Positions 26,801-34,264 of a stretch of DNA of 64,000 bases are shown here, in pieces; position 1 is the stretch's first letter; each line of letters starts with the position of its first letter. Below the pieces are notes generated by a model. That model had not been told where the DNA came from and searched no databases. It saw only the letters and a program-made list of their open reading frames with translations. Made by a program: the position numbers and the translations under genes. Source of the DNA: Schistosoma mansoni (Eukaryota; Platyhelminthes; Trematoda; Strigeidida; Schistosomatidae); NCBI RefSeq assembly GCF_000237925.1, contig NC_031502.1, forward strand, positions 31,771,914 through 31,835,913, given 5' to 3'.

Positions 26801-29800
26801 TCCTTGAACATGTTTGTAACTATAGAAGAATGTAGTTCATTTGCCTTGTGTTATAAACGCTTTCTGTATTTCAGAATTATTATTGATGAAATTGTCATGT
26901 GAATAAAGGACTTAAAAGTGAAAACTATACTTAACTAAAATCCGATTATTATTGGTGTTATATCGTGGTTGACATTCAGGTGTTATTAATTCATCAGTGA
27001 TTGTGAAAATACATAACCTAGTAATAAATTCATTTTGTATTGTTTGTTTGTATCTTCCCATTGATGTTTAGGACTGCAACTGATCAGTCTCTTATCGGCG
27101 TATGTACACTCTGTGAGGATTGACTGGATATTGTCTTAAGTTACAAGCATTATAAGCAAAGTTGGATGGTGGCTATCAATGAAATTCAGTACGCGCGTTT
27201 CGTCCTATTTGGGATAACATTAGTCAAACCGATTGAACATCAATCAGGACTCACTAGCTAAGTGGATAACGTGATTGGGTTTGAAGTGAACAGTACTGGG
27301 TTCGAGTCCCGGCGTGAATAACAACTCTGCGATGCTTGCATATCCAGCTGATGAGTCCCGAATAGGACGAAGCGCATGTCCTGGATTCCAACGCTAGGAA
27401 CCATTTATCGTTGCTTATAATAATCTAGTATTGTTAAAACATTTAGATGAACAACTTATTCAACAGCTGTTTTGTGAAAATATTGTCATCAACAAACAAT
27501 ACTATATACACAGATTAACTAATTGAAAAAAACCTTTTCTCTTGAAGTAAAATATTTTTTCTCTTGCTGAATAATTTGATATGTTTTCAATAGGAAGATG
27601 GTTTTCAAAGCAGAATGGCTTCAGTGAACAATAAAAAAGTCAGTGTAAGGTAAGTAACAGATAATTTCAACAAAACATTTTAATATTGATCTTTTAGAGG
27701 TCTCACAAAGAGCTGAAAATTCTCAATGGATGAAATAGTTTTCTTATCCTTATCAGTTTCAATGGTTCTTCAGTTAACACTAAATAGTTGAATACAACAA
27801 TAACTAAAATAATGAGACAGTTAATCGATTACTGGTCTTCAACCATCTTAGTTCAATAATTCCATTAAACTAGTATAACAGATAAAAGTATTAACTAGTA
27901 ATTCATTAAAATACAGAGTGAAAGTTTAAAGTTGGAAAAATTTCGATATCTATTTGTTTAAAATTAAGTGATAAAGTATAGCGTTCAATAAAATAATTTA
28001 GACCTTTAAAAAATTTAATGTTTTCAATTTATTCACATACATTTCAAATTTTTAAACTTAGATCAAAAATACATGGAGTGATAATTAGATCGTTAAAGTG
28101 TATATAAACACCTGGAACAGTATATTGTTTTCAAAAAAATATATGTAAAGGAATACTTTATTCAGACTTCGTAGACAATTTCTTGTATGGAAGTGAAATA
28201 GGATCAATGTGATTGATTATAATTGAAGGTTGAATTTTTATTTAATAAATTTAATTCAATAAAACAGTTTTTATCAGAAGGGGGTTTAGTGGAGATTTTA
28301 GTAATTTTATGGATGAAAACAATGGTCAATTAAGCTAGACCACCATGGATAACCTGGAAGCACTGGACGGCCGTTTAGTTCTACTTGTTGATTTTTGCAG
28401 ACATATTGTGGTAAGATGGTGGTTGGAGGTGGTCAACAGGAAACGCTGGACCCCAGTTTCGTTCTACTTAGCACTCGTTAGCAAGGTGTACCTGTAATCT
28501 TGAGTGAACTGGTGCCCCTGACGGATTTGATCCCGTATCACCCAGCTTCACAGTAAGAGACGTTACCACTGAGCAATCCGGGCCGTGACCGACCCCCTAT
28601 AGCGTTCGATCTGCACTAAGAAGGACTTGACATACATGACATTAATCGCCATCCAGTGATCAACCAATTGTGATTACATAGTGTGGTCCATGAATAAATC
28701 TGGAGGATTTTTTCAGGTGTTCTGTCATAAATTTCTCAGAAGATTCCGAACAACTGTATCTTTTATTAAATAAATAGATACAATTAAATATATACTCCAT
28801 TATGTCCTTCTGTTTTGTGATTGCTTCAAACCCATAATTTTGTTTAGTTTTCTAATCAACTGGTTAATTTAATTCATAGGTATCAGAATTATTAAAATAT
28901 AAGATTTGATTTATGATTTATCAATACAATACTACTTTAACATTTACACTAATTTGGTAAACTAATGAAGTACTGTGGTGTGTGCTACTGATGTCAAGAG
29001 AAAGTGAAATACCTGGCGACAGAAGGTTAAGAAGATCGAAGAGAAAAGAATGAGAACAGAGAGTGATTTGTGTGGAAAAAATAATCGCTCAAGTCTGGGA
29101 CAATTGACTGACGTTTTGTAAATGAAGAATTTACTGTTTAGTTTTCAGATTTTACTAAGAGGTTCTGTAATTTTGTGTTGAAATACATTTTGATTGTTTC
29201 CACTTGTATTCTAGTTCACTATAGTACAAATAAGACAAATGATTTTGTATGCAGCATTTTCTCTTATGGCTAATCATTTTACTCTTCATAAACGCGTAGT
29301 GACATTTTTTCAAACGTAATACTTTTAAAAAACTTTGTAAACTCAAAGTAACCAAACTTCAGTGTTATACTTAAAAATTGATAGCCTATAAGCATTAGGT
29401 TTCTGCAATTTTTTACTTATAATTGAATTGTTCAACGGAGCAACCGTTGCCACGTCTTAATATTCAGGCAGTATTTTTGACAAGAACTGATTTATGGTTT
29501 AAAATGATTGAATTAGCGATTATATCACAAGCCAAAATAACTTCATTATGCGGCAATTCTCATACATTGTACGAGCATTCCATTTACCTAAATAAATGGT
29601 TGCTCTATTTGTCAAAAGAGGAATTGGCCTCGTGACGTCCGAAGGAACTTGGCTTTCATCATAAGGCGTCATAACTCTTCTAAAGGAAAACCTTTTGACT
29701 CCTAGGGCAGAGTTTAAATGGTTCGAATAATATTTTCCAGTTAGCGTTTTTTAGCCAGTTAGTTTTCTATGGGATGAAGTCGCTAACTCCATGTCCGACC

Positions 29801-32483
29801 CTCCTCGTTTGTGTTGGCTTGGGACCTGTAGTAGCCTCCGGAGGGGCTACAGGCGGAGTTAAGAATTAGTATACTTGTACATATTTCAGATACTATAACA
29901 CAGATGGTTAATATTAAGATTCACAATTACGGTTTCGTGCAAATCATGACATTAATTACTGGAGAACAGTGTCATGAAAATCTATGGTTTGGTTTTTATT
30001 ACACACACACACGTAAATCAAATATAAGCTGTCACAACAAAGTGAAATGCGATGTTAAATATATAAAATGGTTTGAAATTAAGATATGCAGTTCGGTATT
30101 ATTGAAACTTTTGTTCGAAGTTGATAGATTATATTATCTAAACTCACGTAAAATATCACTCAATAAGAATTAACTCAATCTCTTTAAAGGCCAAAATGAG
30201 TTCAAAGAATTAATTTACAATGGGGTCATCATCATCATCATCATACAGTTATATGATATCTTTTGATCATGCATGCTAAATTAGAAATTTGATCTATTTC
30301 ATTTGTATTAAAGAGTTAATCTAAATCAATTGATGTCGTTACTCAATGTAAACTTTATTTCATTTTATTATAGAAACAAAATTGTTGAAAAGTATAAAAA
30401 AATAAACTTGCTTAATTCCATCGATAGATATACCATATCCATAAGGTAATCCACGCTCAGTTAGGAAACTAAAAATAGAATACAATGATTAAATGATAAT
30501 ATCAGAAAGGTTTTTTTGTGGAGATTTAGTATTTTCATAGTTGAAAGCGTGAGTCAATTGAAGCTAGACCACCAGGGAAAACCTGGAAGCCCTGAACGGC
30601 CGTTTCGTCCTATCGTGGGATTCCTCAGCAGTGGATTGGTTGAAGTTAGACATTAACACCATCGGATGACGGCTCAGTGGTCTATCGGTTAAGTGTTCTG
30701 GTGCGAGACTAGTAGGTCGTGGGTTCGAATCTCACGAGGCGATGTCGTGGATGCGGACTGCTGAGGAGTCCCGCAATAGGTTGAACCGGCCTTCCAGTGC
30801 TTCCAGGTTTTCCATGGCGGTCTAGCTTCAATTGACTCACGCTTTCAACTACAAATAATAATATCTCGTTTTATTCAGTAAAAAAGCATCATCATTTAAG
30901 TGTGTTGTTAATATGCTCGTTTATTGAAATCTAAAAAATATTTCAAAATTGATTTCTAGCAAAATATGATGAGGCTCTTCGAAATGATTTGATCCTAATT
31001 AACAATGATGACATGAATGTTTCATGTATTGTATCCATCGTTAATTATATAATACAGTAGTATATTCAGAATTCAATAGTTACATAACTAAACTTGATTT
31101 CCTAAGAAATAACTTGAACATACATCTTACTTAATTGTTTAATGATGAAGGTTGAGAAAGATATCAAGTATCCGAGTGAATAAATCCGCTATCATTATGT
31201 TGATTATAACAATTTTTACCTATATAACACTTACTAACTAGTTCCATCGAATAAATTTTTGGTCGGGCAGTGTTCAGACGGAGATTTAACTACTTTTAAA
31301 GTCGTTTATTGAACTACAACTTCAAGCTCACAAAGAAAAGTGTGTTTTTAATTTTTAAAACATTAACAGTATAATCTCATACAATAATATATTCTGTGTT
31401 ATGTTTTCAGTTAATTCAAATCAAAAACTTTAGATTTCATTTAAAAAGTTTCAGTACAACTGAATACTTATCTCTATAAGATCTTAATCGACTTAACCAA
31501 ATGAATTTACTGAACTAACAGACTCTACAGTGTGCTTTTTTAACCAGAACTGGTGATAACTATCAGTAGGTTTTTCGCATATGAGATTATCATTAGATAA
31601 ATACTCTGAAACAAGTTGAATACTAAGTAATAAAGGAATTACTTGAAGCTTTAAATGATGAAATATGTGTTACGTAATAACTGCAAAACAATCCTAATTA
31701 GTGTTGGCATTTTCAATCAAGTAGGAAACCTATTGTATTCAACATTGTAATAACCATTTATTATATATTGCTATTCCTCCATTTAACTTAAAATCGATAT
31801 TAAAAAAAACGTCATAGTCTGATAATTTATACTATTTTCAGCTCACATTTTCCATTCATTTTTGGCAATGAAACTTGAGATAAATTAACATATATAACAA
31901 AGGAATGCACTAAAATATCCATTTAGCGATATTGATTATTATTGAGAAATTAGTTACCATTTTCGATTTATTACTTAAATAGAAGAAAATAGTTTTAGGT
32001 AAATTAGTGGTCAAGGCTATAAACGACTTATATATTAAAACAATATAAGGGTACACATTATTTCTCAGTTCGTTAAAATTGAGAGTGGAATATATAGAGT
32101 TATAAATATATGTAAATTCCGCGAAGACAAAATGTAGCAAACATGCATGAAACCAATGACTGTGTGTACAACGTCGTGCAGATAAATACGGACATCAAGG
32201 TTAGAATCCCTGAAAATATTATAATTGATGATTGGAGATATTGGTTTATGTGGCTCAAGATCAGTTATAATGGTAAAGGTGATTCACGTTTTTTTTCTCC
32301 TAAAACTTTAATTTTAAAACTGCCTTACACTGTTCATTCTACAAATTCATTGTTTCTTCTGGAATGATATCATCTTTTTCAAGTTCCTTCTACTGACATT
32401 GATACCATTATTACTTTTATTACTTTGAAATTTGTCTTGATAATTTAATCTCACTGTGCAGATATCCTTCGGTAACTTGTGCC

Positions 32484-32519
<36 letters not shown>

Positions 32520-32860
32520 GAGGTTCTATATTGCTTATGCTAATATATAAGCCATAATTTTGCATGAATATAAGTCTTGATATCTCAACCACTAGACCAC
32601 TTACACATATTAATACTTTATTACATAACAATCTTCAATTCCTAATATGAAATTATTTGAATGAAGATTACGTAATGAGATCAATGAAAAATATGAATAA
32701 ATTACCTGTAGAAAGTAAACTGATCACATATAAAAGTTGATATTTCAACTGCAGTATAAAATGGTATAACCATTGAAATCAATATACAAATAACTTTAAT
32801 ATCATTTTTAGCAAGTGTCACTTTAGTTGGATCAACTATAATATTAGGATCAGATTTCAT
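11704..32860 (-). CDS. SLC46 / proton-coupled folate transporter-like MFS transporter, nine exons
   Basis: Predicted 12-helix major-facilitator membrane transporter, read as nine exons whose phases all agree: 32860-32706, 30468-30434, 25518-25333, 23489-23238, 21313-21075, 19648-19500, 14027-13747, 13082-12999, 11864-11704. The model gives about 513 residues (human SLC46A1 is about 459). The MFS motif [10 protein letters not shown] lies at residues 99-108, after helix 2. The order of later segments ([12 protein letters not shown], then PETN ending helix 6, a long polar loop, [16 protein letters not shown], then [16 protein letters not shown]) matches SLC46 proteins segment by segment, recalled by eye and not by search. 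Known family members carry folates, haem or similar anions with protons; the substrate here is unknown. An in-frame TAA 9 bases before the ATG supports the start. The polar loop between helices 6 and 7 is longer than usual. The introns are packed with mobile elements. Confidence 0.85.
11865..12998. other. Transporter intron 8-9
   Basis: A stretch at 12,015-12,300 (CAATCAGATTCAGGATAACA… CTAGGTCACTTTAGCATCGC) looks like an old interspersed repeat, but there is no second copy in this window. The intron has a GC donor. Confidence 0.5.
12999..13082 (-). CDS. Transporter exon 8 with a GC donor
   Basis: Residues 433-460, including [18 protein letters not shown], equivalent to the SLC46 loop before helix 11. 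The exon ends AAAAG|GCAAGT, the consensus of GC-AG introns. The nearby GT (GGCAA|GTTACA) would shift the next exon into a frame with early stops. Confidence 0.7.
13262..13700 (+). mobile_element. HHR-SINE B with head-to-tail unit junction
   Basis: Begins just after the hammerhead cut position of one unit (CTTCTAGGTTTCCCATGG) and runs through the unit's 3' end (CCCCTTCTGATA, about 13,360). It then enters a second, complete unit (CATATGTCCACTAG onward) ending at 13,700. The second unit's hammerhead has CTAAGGAG. It lies in transporter intron 7-8. Confidence 0.8.
13747..14027 (-). CDS. Transporter exon 7 (helices 8-10)
   Basis: Residues 339-432: a hydrophobic helix 8, an acidic Asn/Asp-rich loop (ESTDDNDDK) not usual in vertebrate members, and two further helices ending NMIVYIG. 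The acceptor is TTCATTTAG|TGG and the donor is ATTG|GTAAGT, with phases matching both neighbours. Confidence 0.8.
14583..14850 (+). repeat. MITE-like repeat (family M), divergent copy
   Basis: Begins CGGTGGTGTATGCTATTTATGTCGACA and ends TCTGTGTTCTCGTTTGCTGC. Same order of landmarks as the other M copies. No coding capacity. Confidence 0.6.
15848..15968. repeat. Perfect 24-base inverted repeat, 73-base spacer
   Basis: 15,848-15,871 (ACATTAAATAGGAATAATAT then ATTT) is the exact reverse complement of 15,945-15,968. The spacer contains CCTAGCGAAACGTTGGA, similar to sequences near Penelope-like ends. Confidence 0.9.
16184..16462. mobile_element. HHR-SINE B, inverted ends around an assembly gap
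   Basis: Left edge GTTGAAATCATGAGTCAATT and right edge AATTGACTCATGATTTCAAC are exact reverse complements, the outward 3' ends of a foldback B copy. The middle is lost in the run of Ns. Confidence 0.7.
16237..16436. other. Assembly gap, 200 Ns
   Basis: A run of exactly 200 Ns, probably a placeholder length. It falls inside an inverted SINE, so a hairpin is the likely cause of the break. Confidence 0.95.
16674..16945 (+). repeat. MITE-like repeat (family M)
   Basis: GTGTGCTACTGATGTTGACA… CTGTATGGTTCTCAGG… GTGTTCTCGTTCATCAC. Short non-coding repeat in transporter intron 6-7. Confidence 0.7.
17000..18335. other. Gene-free part of transporter intron 6-7
   Basis: AT-rich, no repeat or exon recognised. 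Confidence 0.5.
18340..19440 (+). mobile_element. RTE-type LINE, reverse transcriptase region
   Basis: Reads [16 protein letters not shown] (RT block 1), later [15 protein letters not shown], then [13 protein letters not shown] at about 19,082, where the catalytic F-A-D-D has become F-T-D-D, then [14 protein letters not shown] and [13 protein letters not shown]. Many stops; truncated at both ends. It lies in transporter intron 6-7. Confidence 0.8.
19500..19648 (-). CDS. Transporter exon 6 (helix 7)
   Basis: Residues 290-338. It contains [20 protein letters not shown], matching the SLC46 pattern in which helix 7 ends in a Pro-aromatic-Trp segment. The acceptor is TATTTTTAG|ACC and the donor is AGCAA|GTAACT. 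Confidence 0.8.
20243..20487. mobile_element. HHR-SINE B, inverted foldback copy
   Basis: A minus-oriented 3' part (20,243-20,358) flips into a plus-oriented copy (20,359-20,487) with B box GGCTCGAATCT and hammerhead CCAAGGAG…GGACGAAAC. The inner junction lies in the ribozyme. Confidence 0.75.
20815..20960 (-). mobile_element. HHR-SINE B, degraded copy
   Basis: Minus-strand remnant recognised from the order hammerhead region, GACTTGAGTCCAAGACC (B box), CTCTAGACCACTGAGC (A box), CATCCAACG. Confidence 0.6.
21075..21313 (-). CDS. Transporter exon 5 (helix 6 and central loop)
   Basis: Residues 210-289. Helix 6 ([20 protein letters not shown]) is followed by about 45 polar residues rich in His, Asn, Lys and Cys, the cytosolic loop between the two halves of an MFS protein. 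The acceptor is AATTAAAAG|GTTC and the donor is ATG|GTAAAT. Confidence 0.75.
21430..22030 (-). mobile_element. RTE-type LINE, 3' end
   Basis: Minus-strand copy ending in a TAAG tail (ACTTACTTACGCCTGTTACC on the plus strand). It encodes [29 protein letters not shown] and [11 protein letters not shown]. Broken. In transporter intron 4-5. Confidence 0.8.
22276..22475. mobile_element. HHR-SINE B, inverted foldback copy
   Basis: A minus-oriented 3' and hammerhead part (to about 22,388) is joined to a plus-oriented tRNA-like part (AGAGGTTAGGCG, GAGTTTGAACTTC). It is truncated before the second hammerhead. Confidence 0.65.
23238..23489 (-). CDS. Transporter exon 4 (helices 4-5)
   Basis: Residues 126-209. 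It includes [19 protein letters not shown], equivalent to the SLC46 helix 4 glycine-rich segment, then a charged loop with ERRRW, then helix 5. The acceptor is TATGTACAG|CTG and the donor is GCAG|GTAAGC. Both phases agree with the neighbouring exons. Confidence 0.8.
24555..24942 (+). mobile_element. RTE-type LINE, 3' end with TAAG tail
   Basis: Open for most of its length: [55 protein letters not shown]. The tail GTAAGTAAGTAAGTAAGTAA lies at 24,921-24,940. In transporter intron 3-4. Confidence 0.85.
25333..25518 (-). CDS. Transporter exon 3 (helices 2-3, MFS motif A)
   Basis: Residues 64-125. It carries the loop [10 protein letters not shown] between two hydrophobic helices, the hallmark of MFS transporters. 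The acceptor is CTCTACAG|AAATG and the donor is GTTG|GTATG. Confidence 0.8.
25835..25950 (-). mobile_element. HHR-SINE B fragment
   Basis: Minus-strand remnant: GAGATCATGAATCGATCAAT, then GAAAACCTGGAAGCACTGG and TTTCGTCCTA. The end is rearranged. Confidence 0.6.
26000..27060. other. Gene-free part of transporter intron 2-3
   Basis: AT-rich; nothing recognised. Confidence 0.5.
27065..27425. mobile_element. HHR-SINE A, inverted foldback copy
   Basis: 27,065-27,213 is the 3' half in minus orientation. From 27,250 to 27,425 a plus-orientation copy follows, with A box TAGCTAAGTGG, B box GGTTCGAGTCC and a hammerhead (CTGATGAG…GGACGAAG) with one changed base next to the core. Both outer ends are 3' ends. 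Confidence 0.75.
27594..27649 (+). CDS. Possible plus-strand exon in a transporter intron
   Basis: A 56-base segment between ATGTTTTCAATAG and AAG|GTAAGT, open in one frame and reading [19 protein letters not shown]. It lies on the strand opposite the transporter, in its intron 2. It could be an exon of a plus-strand gene or chance. It ends in phase 2, so it cannot join the first lectin exon directly. Confidence 0.25.
28278..28385 (-). mobile_element. HHR-SINE B, 3' fragment
   Basis: Minus-strand 3' end (GTGGAGATTTTAGTAATTTT to CTGGACGGCCGTTTAGTTC), cut at the hammerhead and followed directly by a family C copy. Confidence 0.7.
28388..28690. mobile_element. HHR-SINE C, rearranged copy
   Basis: 28,388-28,605 is minus-oriented: A box TTGCTCAGTGG, B box GGGATCAAATCC, and hammerhead-like CTAACGAG…GAACGAAAC. 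From 28,605 the 5' leader (GTTCGATCTGCACTAAGAAG) follows in plus orientation, so it is inverted internally. Confidence 0.65.
28972..29232 (+). repeat. MITE-like repeat (family M) with terminal inverted repeats
   Basis: Ends GTACTGTGGTG (left) and CACTATAGTAC (right) are inverted with 9 of 11 matches. About 260 bases, non-coding. Confidence 0.7.
29423..29870 (+). repeat. GC-richer island, probable retroelement fragment
   Basis: Unlike its AT-rich surroundings: CCTCGTGACGTCCGAAGGAA, GACCTGTAGTAGCCTCCGGA, GGGGCTACAGGCGG. The phrasing resembles leader regions of schistosome non-LTR elements, but I cannot assign a family. It lies in transporter intron 2. Confidence 0.35.
30226..30243. repeat. TCA trinucleotide microsatellite
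   Basis: Six TCA units. Confidence 0.9.
30434..30468 (-). CDS. Transporter exon 2 (35-base exon)
   Basis: The acceptor is TATTTTTAG|TTTCC and the encoded stretch is [11 protein letters not shown]. Only the first reading phase is open, and it matches exon 1. Ending at GATATG|GTATAT gives phase 1, which joins exon 3 in frame. A longer form ending at 30408 (CAA|GTTTAT) is also open but does not match exon 3 phase, so the short form is preferred. Confidence 0.55.
30500..30860. mobile_element. HHR-SINE B, inverted foldback copy
   Basis: A minus-oriented 3' and hammerhead arm (30,500-30,631) flips into a nearly complete plus-oriented copy with A box CGGCTCAGTGG, B box GGTTCGAATCT and hammerhead core CTGAGGAG followed by a damaged stem II. 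It lies beside transporter exon 2. Confidence 0.8.
30870..32480. other. Gene-free part of transporter intron 1-2
   Basis: AT-rich. A 74-codon plus-strand frame at 32,143-32,367 has no recognisable motif or convincing splice sites. Confidence 0.5.
32488..32518. repeat. AT dinucleotide microsatellite
   Basis: About 15 AT units. Confidence 0.95.
32706..32860 (-). CDS. Transporter exon 1 (start codon, helix 1)
   Basis: Encodes residues 1-51 plus two bases of the next codon, beginning [13 protein letters not shown] and followed by a hydrophobic helix 1. The donor reads CTACAG|GTAAT. An in-frame TAA lies just before the ATG, so the start is well defined unless this exon is itself preceded by a splice acceptor. 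Confidence 0.75.
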
Positions 32861-33157
32861 ATTTTTTTAATAAATCTTCAGATCATGGTAAAATTTCGAA
32901 TAGAAAGCTAATAACTTCACTGTTGATAAATATAAACTAGAAATCGGTAATCTGCAATTCGATTTTTTTTTATCTCTATCATATACATATTACTTTAAAT
33001 GATTATACAACTACAAACATACAATATTTAGTTGTCAACCAATAAAATTATTAGTTTTATCTAATTTAACTAGAAAATTATTATTTTAGTTAAAGACATA
33101 AAATAAAGACTTTTCTATTTTATAGATTTGTTGATTTCTTTAAATAAATTGTTTGTT

Positions 33158-33216
33158 AGAAGGAGGGTTTTGTGGAGATTTTAGTTATTTTTATTAGTTG
33201 AATTCATGAGTCAATA
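33158..33216 (-). mobile_element. HHR-SINE B, 3' end only
   Basis: AGGGTTTTGTGGAGATTTTAG through GAATTCATGAGTCAAT, then unrelated sequence. Only the last 60 bases of the family are present. Confidence 0.55.
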
Positions 33217-33257
33217 ACATTTTTGGTTATTTGAAGAATGATCTGCAGAAACTGATA

Positions 33258-34262
33258 TTTCGTACTTACGCTTGTCACTCTTCGTGGAGGAGTACAGGTC
33301 GTCCACCAGCATTCTCCATCCAACTCTGTTCCAAGCAATCCTTTCCAGTTGCCATTCATTCTTTTCATGTCTGCTTCCAATTCTCGACACAATGTGTTCA
33401 TCGACCTTCCTCTTTCCTGTTTCCCATCAGCATTACAAGTTAGCGCTTGCTTCTCGATGTAGTTTGGTGAGTTCCTCAGTATGTGTCCTATCCACTTCCA
33501 ACGTCTTCTCCACATTTCCTCTTCAGCTGAAAGCTGGTTTGTCCTCTCCCACAGTAAGCTGTCGCTCTTGGTATCTGGTCAACGAACATTGAGTATCTTA
33601 AGTAAAAAAGTGTTTATAAATTATTGTACCTTCTTGATGATGGTTGAGGTAGTTCTCCACGTTTCAGCTCTATACAGTAGGACTGTCCTGACGTTCGCAT
33701 TGAAGATTCTCACTTTGATAGTGTTGACAGTTGTTTTGAGTTTTGTATGTTATTTAATTGTAAGAATGTTGTCCTTGCTTTGCCAACCCTCGCCTTTACG
33801 GCTTCATCCGACCCCCCAAGTTCATCCATGATGCTACCCAGATAAGTGAAACTTTCCACCTCTTCCAGAGTTTCTCCAATAAGTATGGTTGTGTTGATGT
33901 TTTCCGTGTTGCACTTAAGGATTTCGTTTCTTTCTTTGTGTATGTTGATGCCTACTGATGCAGAGGCTGCTGCTACACTGTTTGTCTTGACCTGCATTTA
34001 TTCGTGTATATGAGATACAGTAACCATATCATTTGCTAAGTCCGAATTGTCTAGTTGATTCCGAACTGTTCACTGTATTCTGTGTTTCTTATCAGGTGTG
34101 GAGGTCTATATAATCCAGTTGACAACCAGAAGAAATATTATGGGGAGGAGTAGACAGCATTGTCTGACTCCGGTCTTTGCTGGAAAACGCATCTTTCATT
34201 TGTTCTCCATGCACCACTTTGCACTGTAGTTCGTCGTATGAGTTCTGGACAGAAACGCCAAC
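33258..34262 (-). mobile_element. RTE-type LINE, 3' third
   Basis: Minus-strand copy with long open stretches: KTNSVAAASASVGINIHKER and VESFTYLGSIMDELGGSD, then [19 protein letters not shown] and [12 protein letters not shown] few frame breaks. It begins within the reverse transcriptase and lacks a clear TAAG tail. Just upstream of the transporter's first exon. Confidence 0.85.
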
Positions 34263-34264
34263 CA

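Noticed and set aside
29500-29640. 70-codon frame at 29.42-29.64 kb
   Set aside because: Part of a probable retroelement island, with no recognisable protein.
32143-32367. 74-codon plus-strand frame
   Set aside because: Begins with ATG and is open, but has no recognisable domain or splice sites and lies in a transporter intron.
33231-33831. Three overlapping plus-strand frames
   Set aside because: Antisense shadows of the minus-strand LINE copy at 33.3-34.3 kb.
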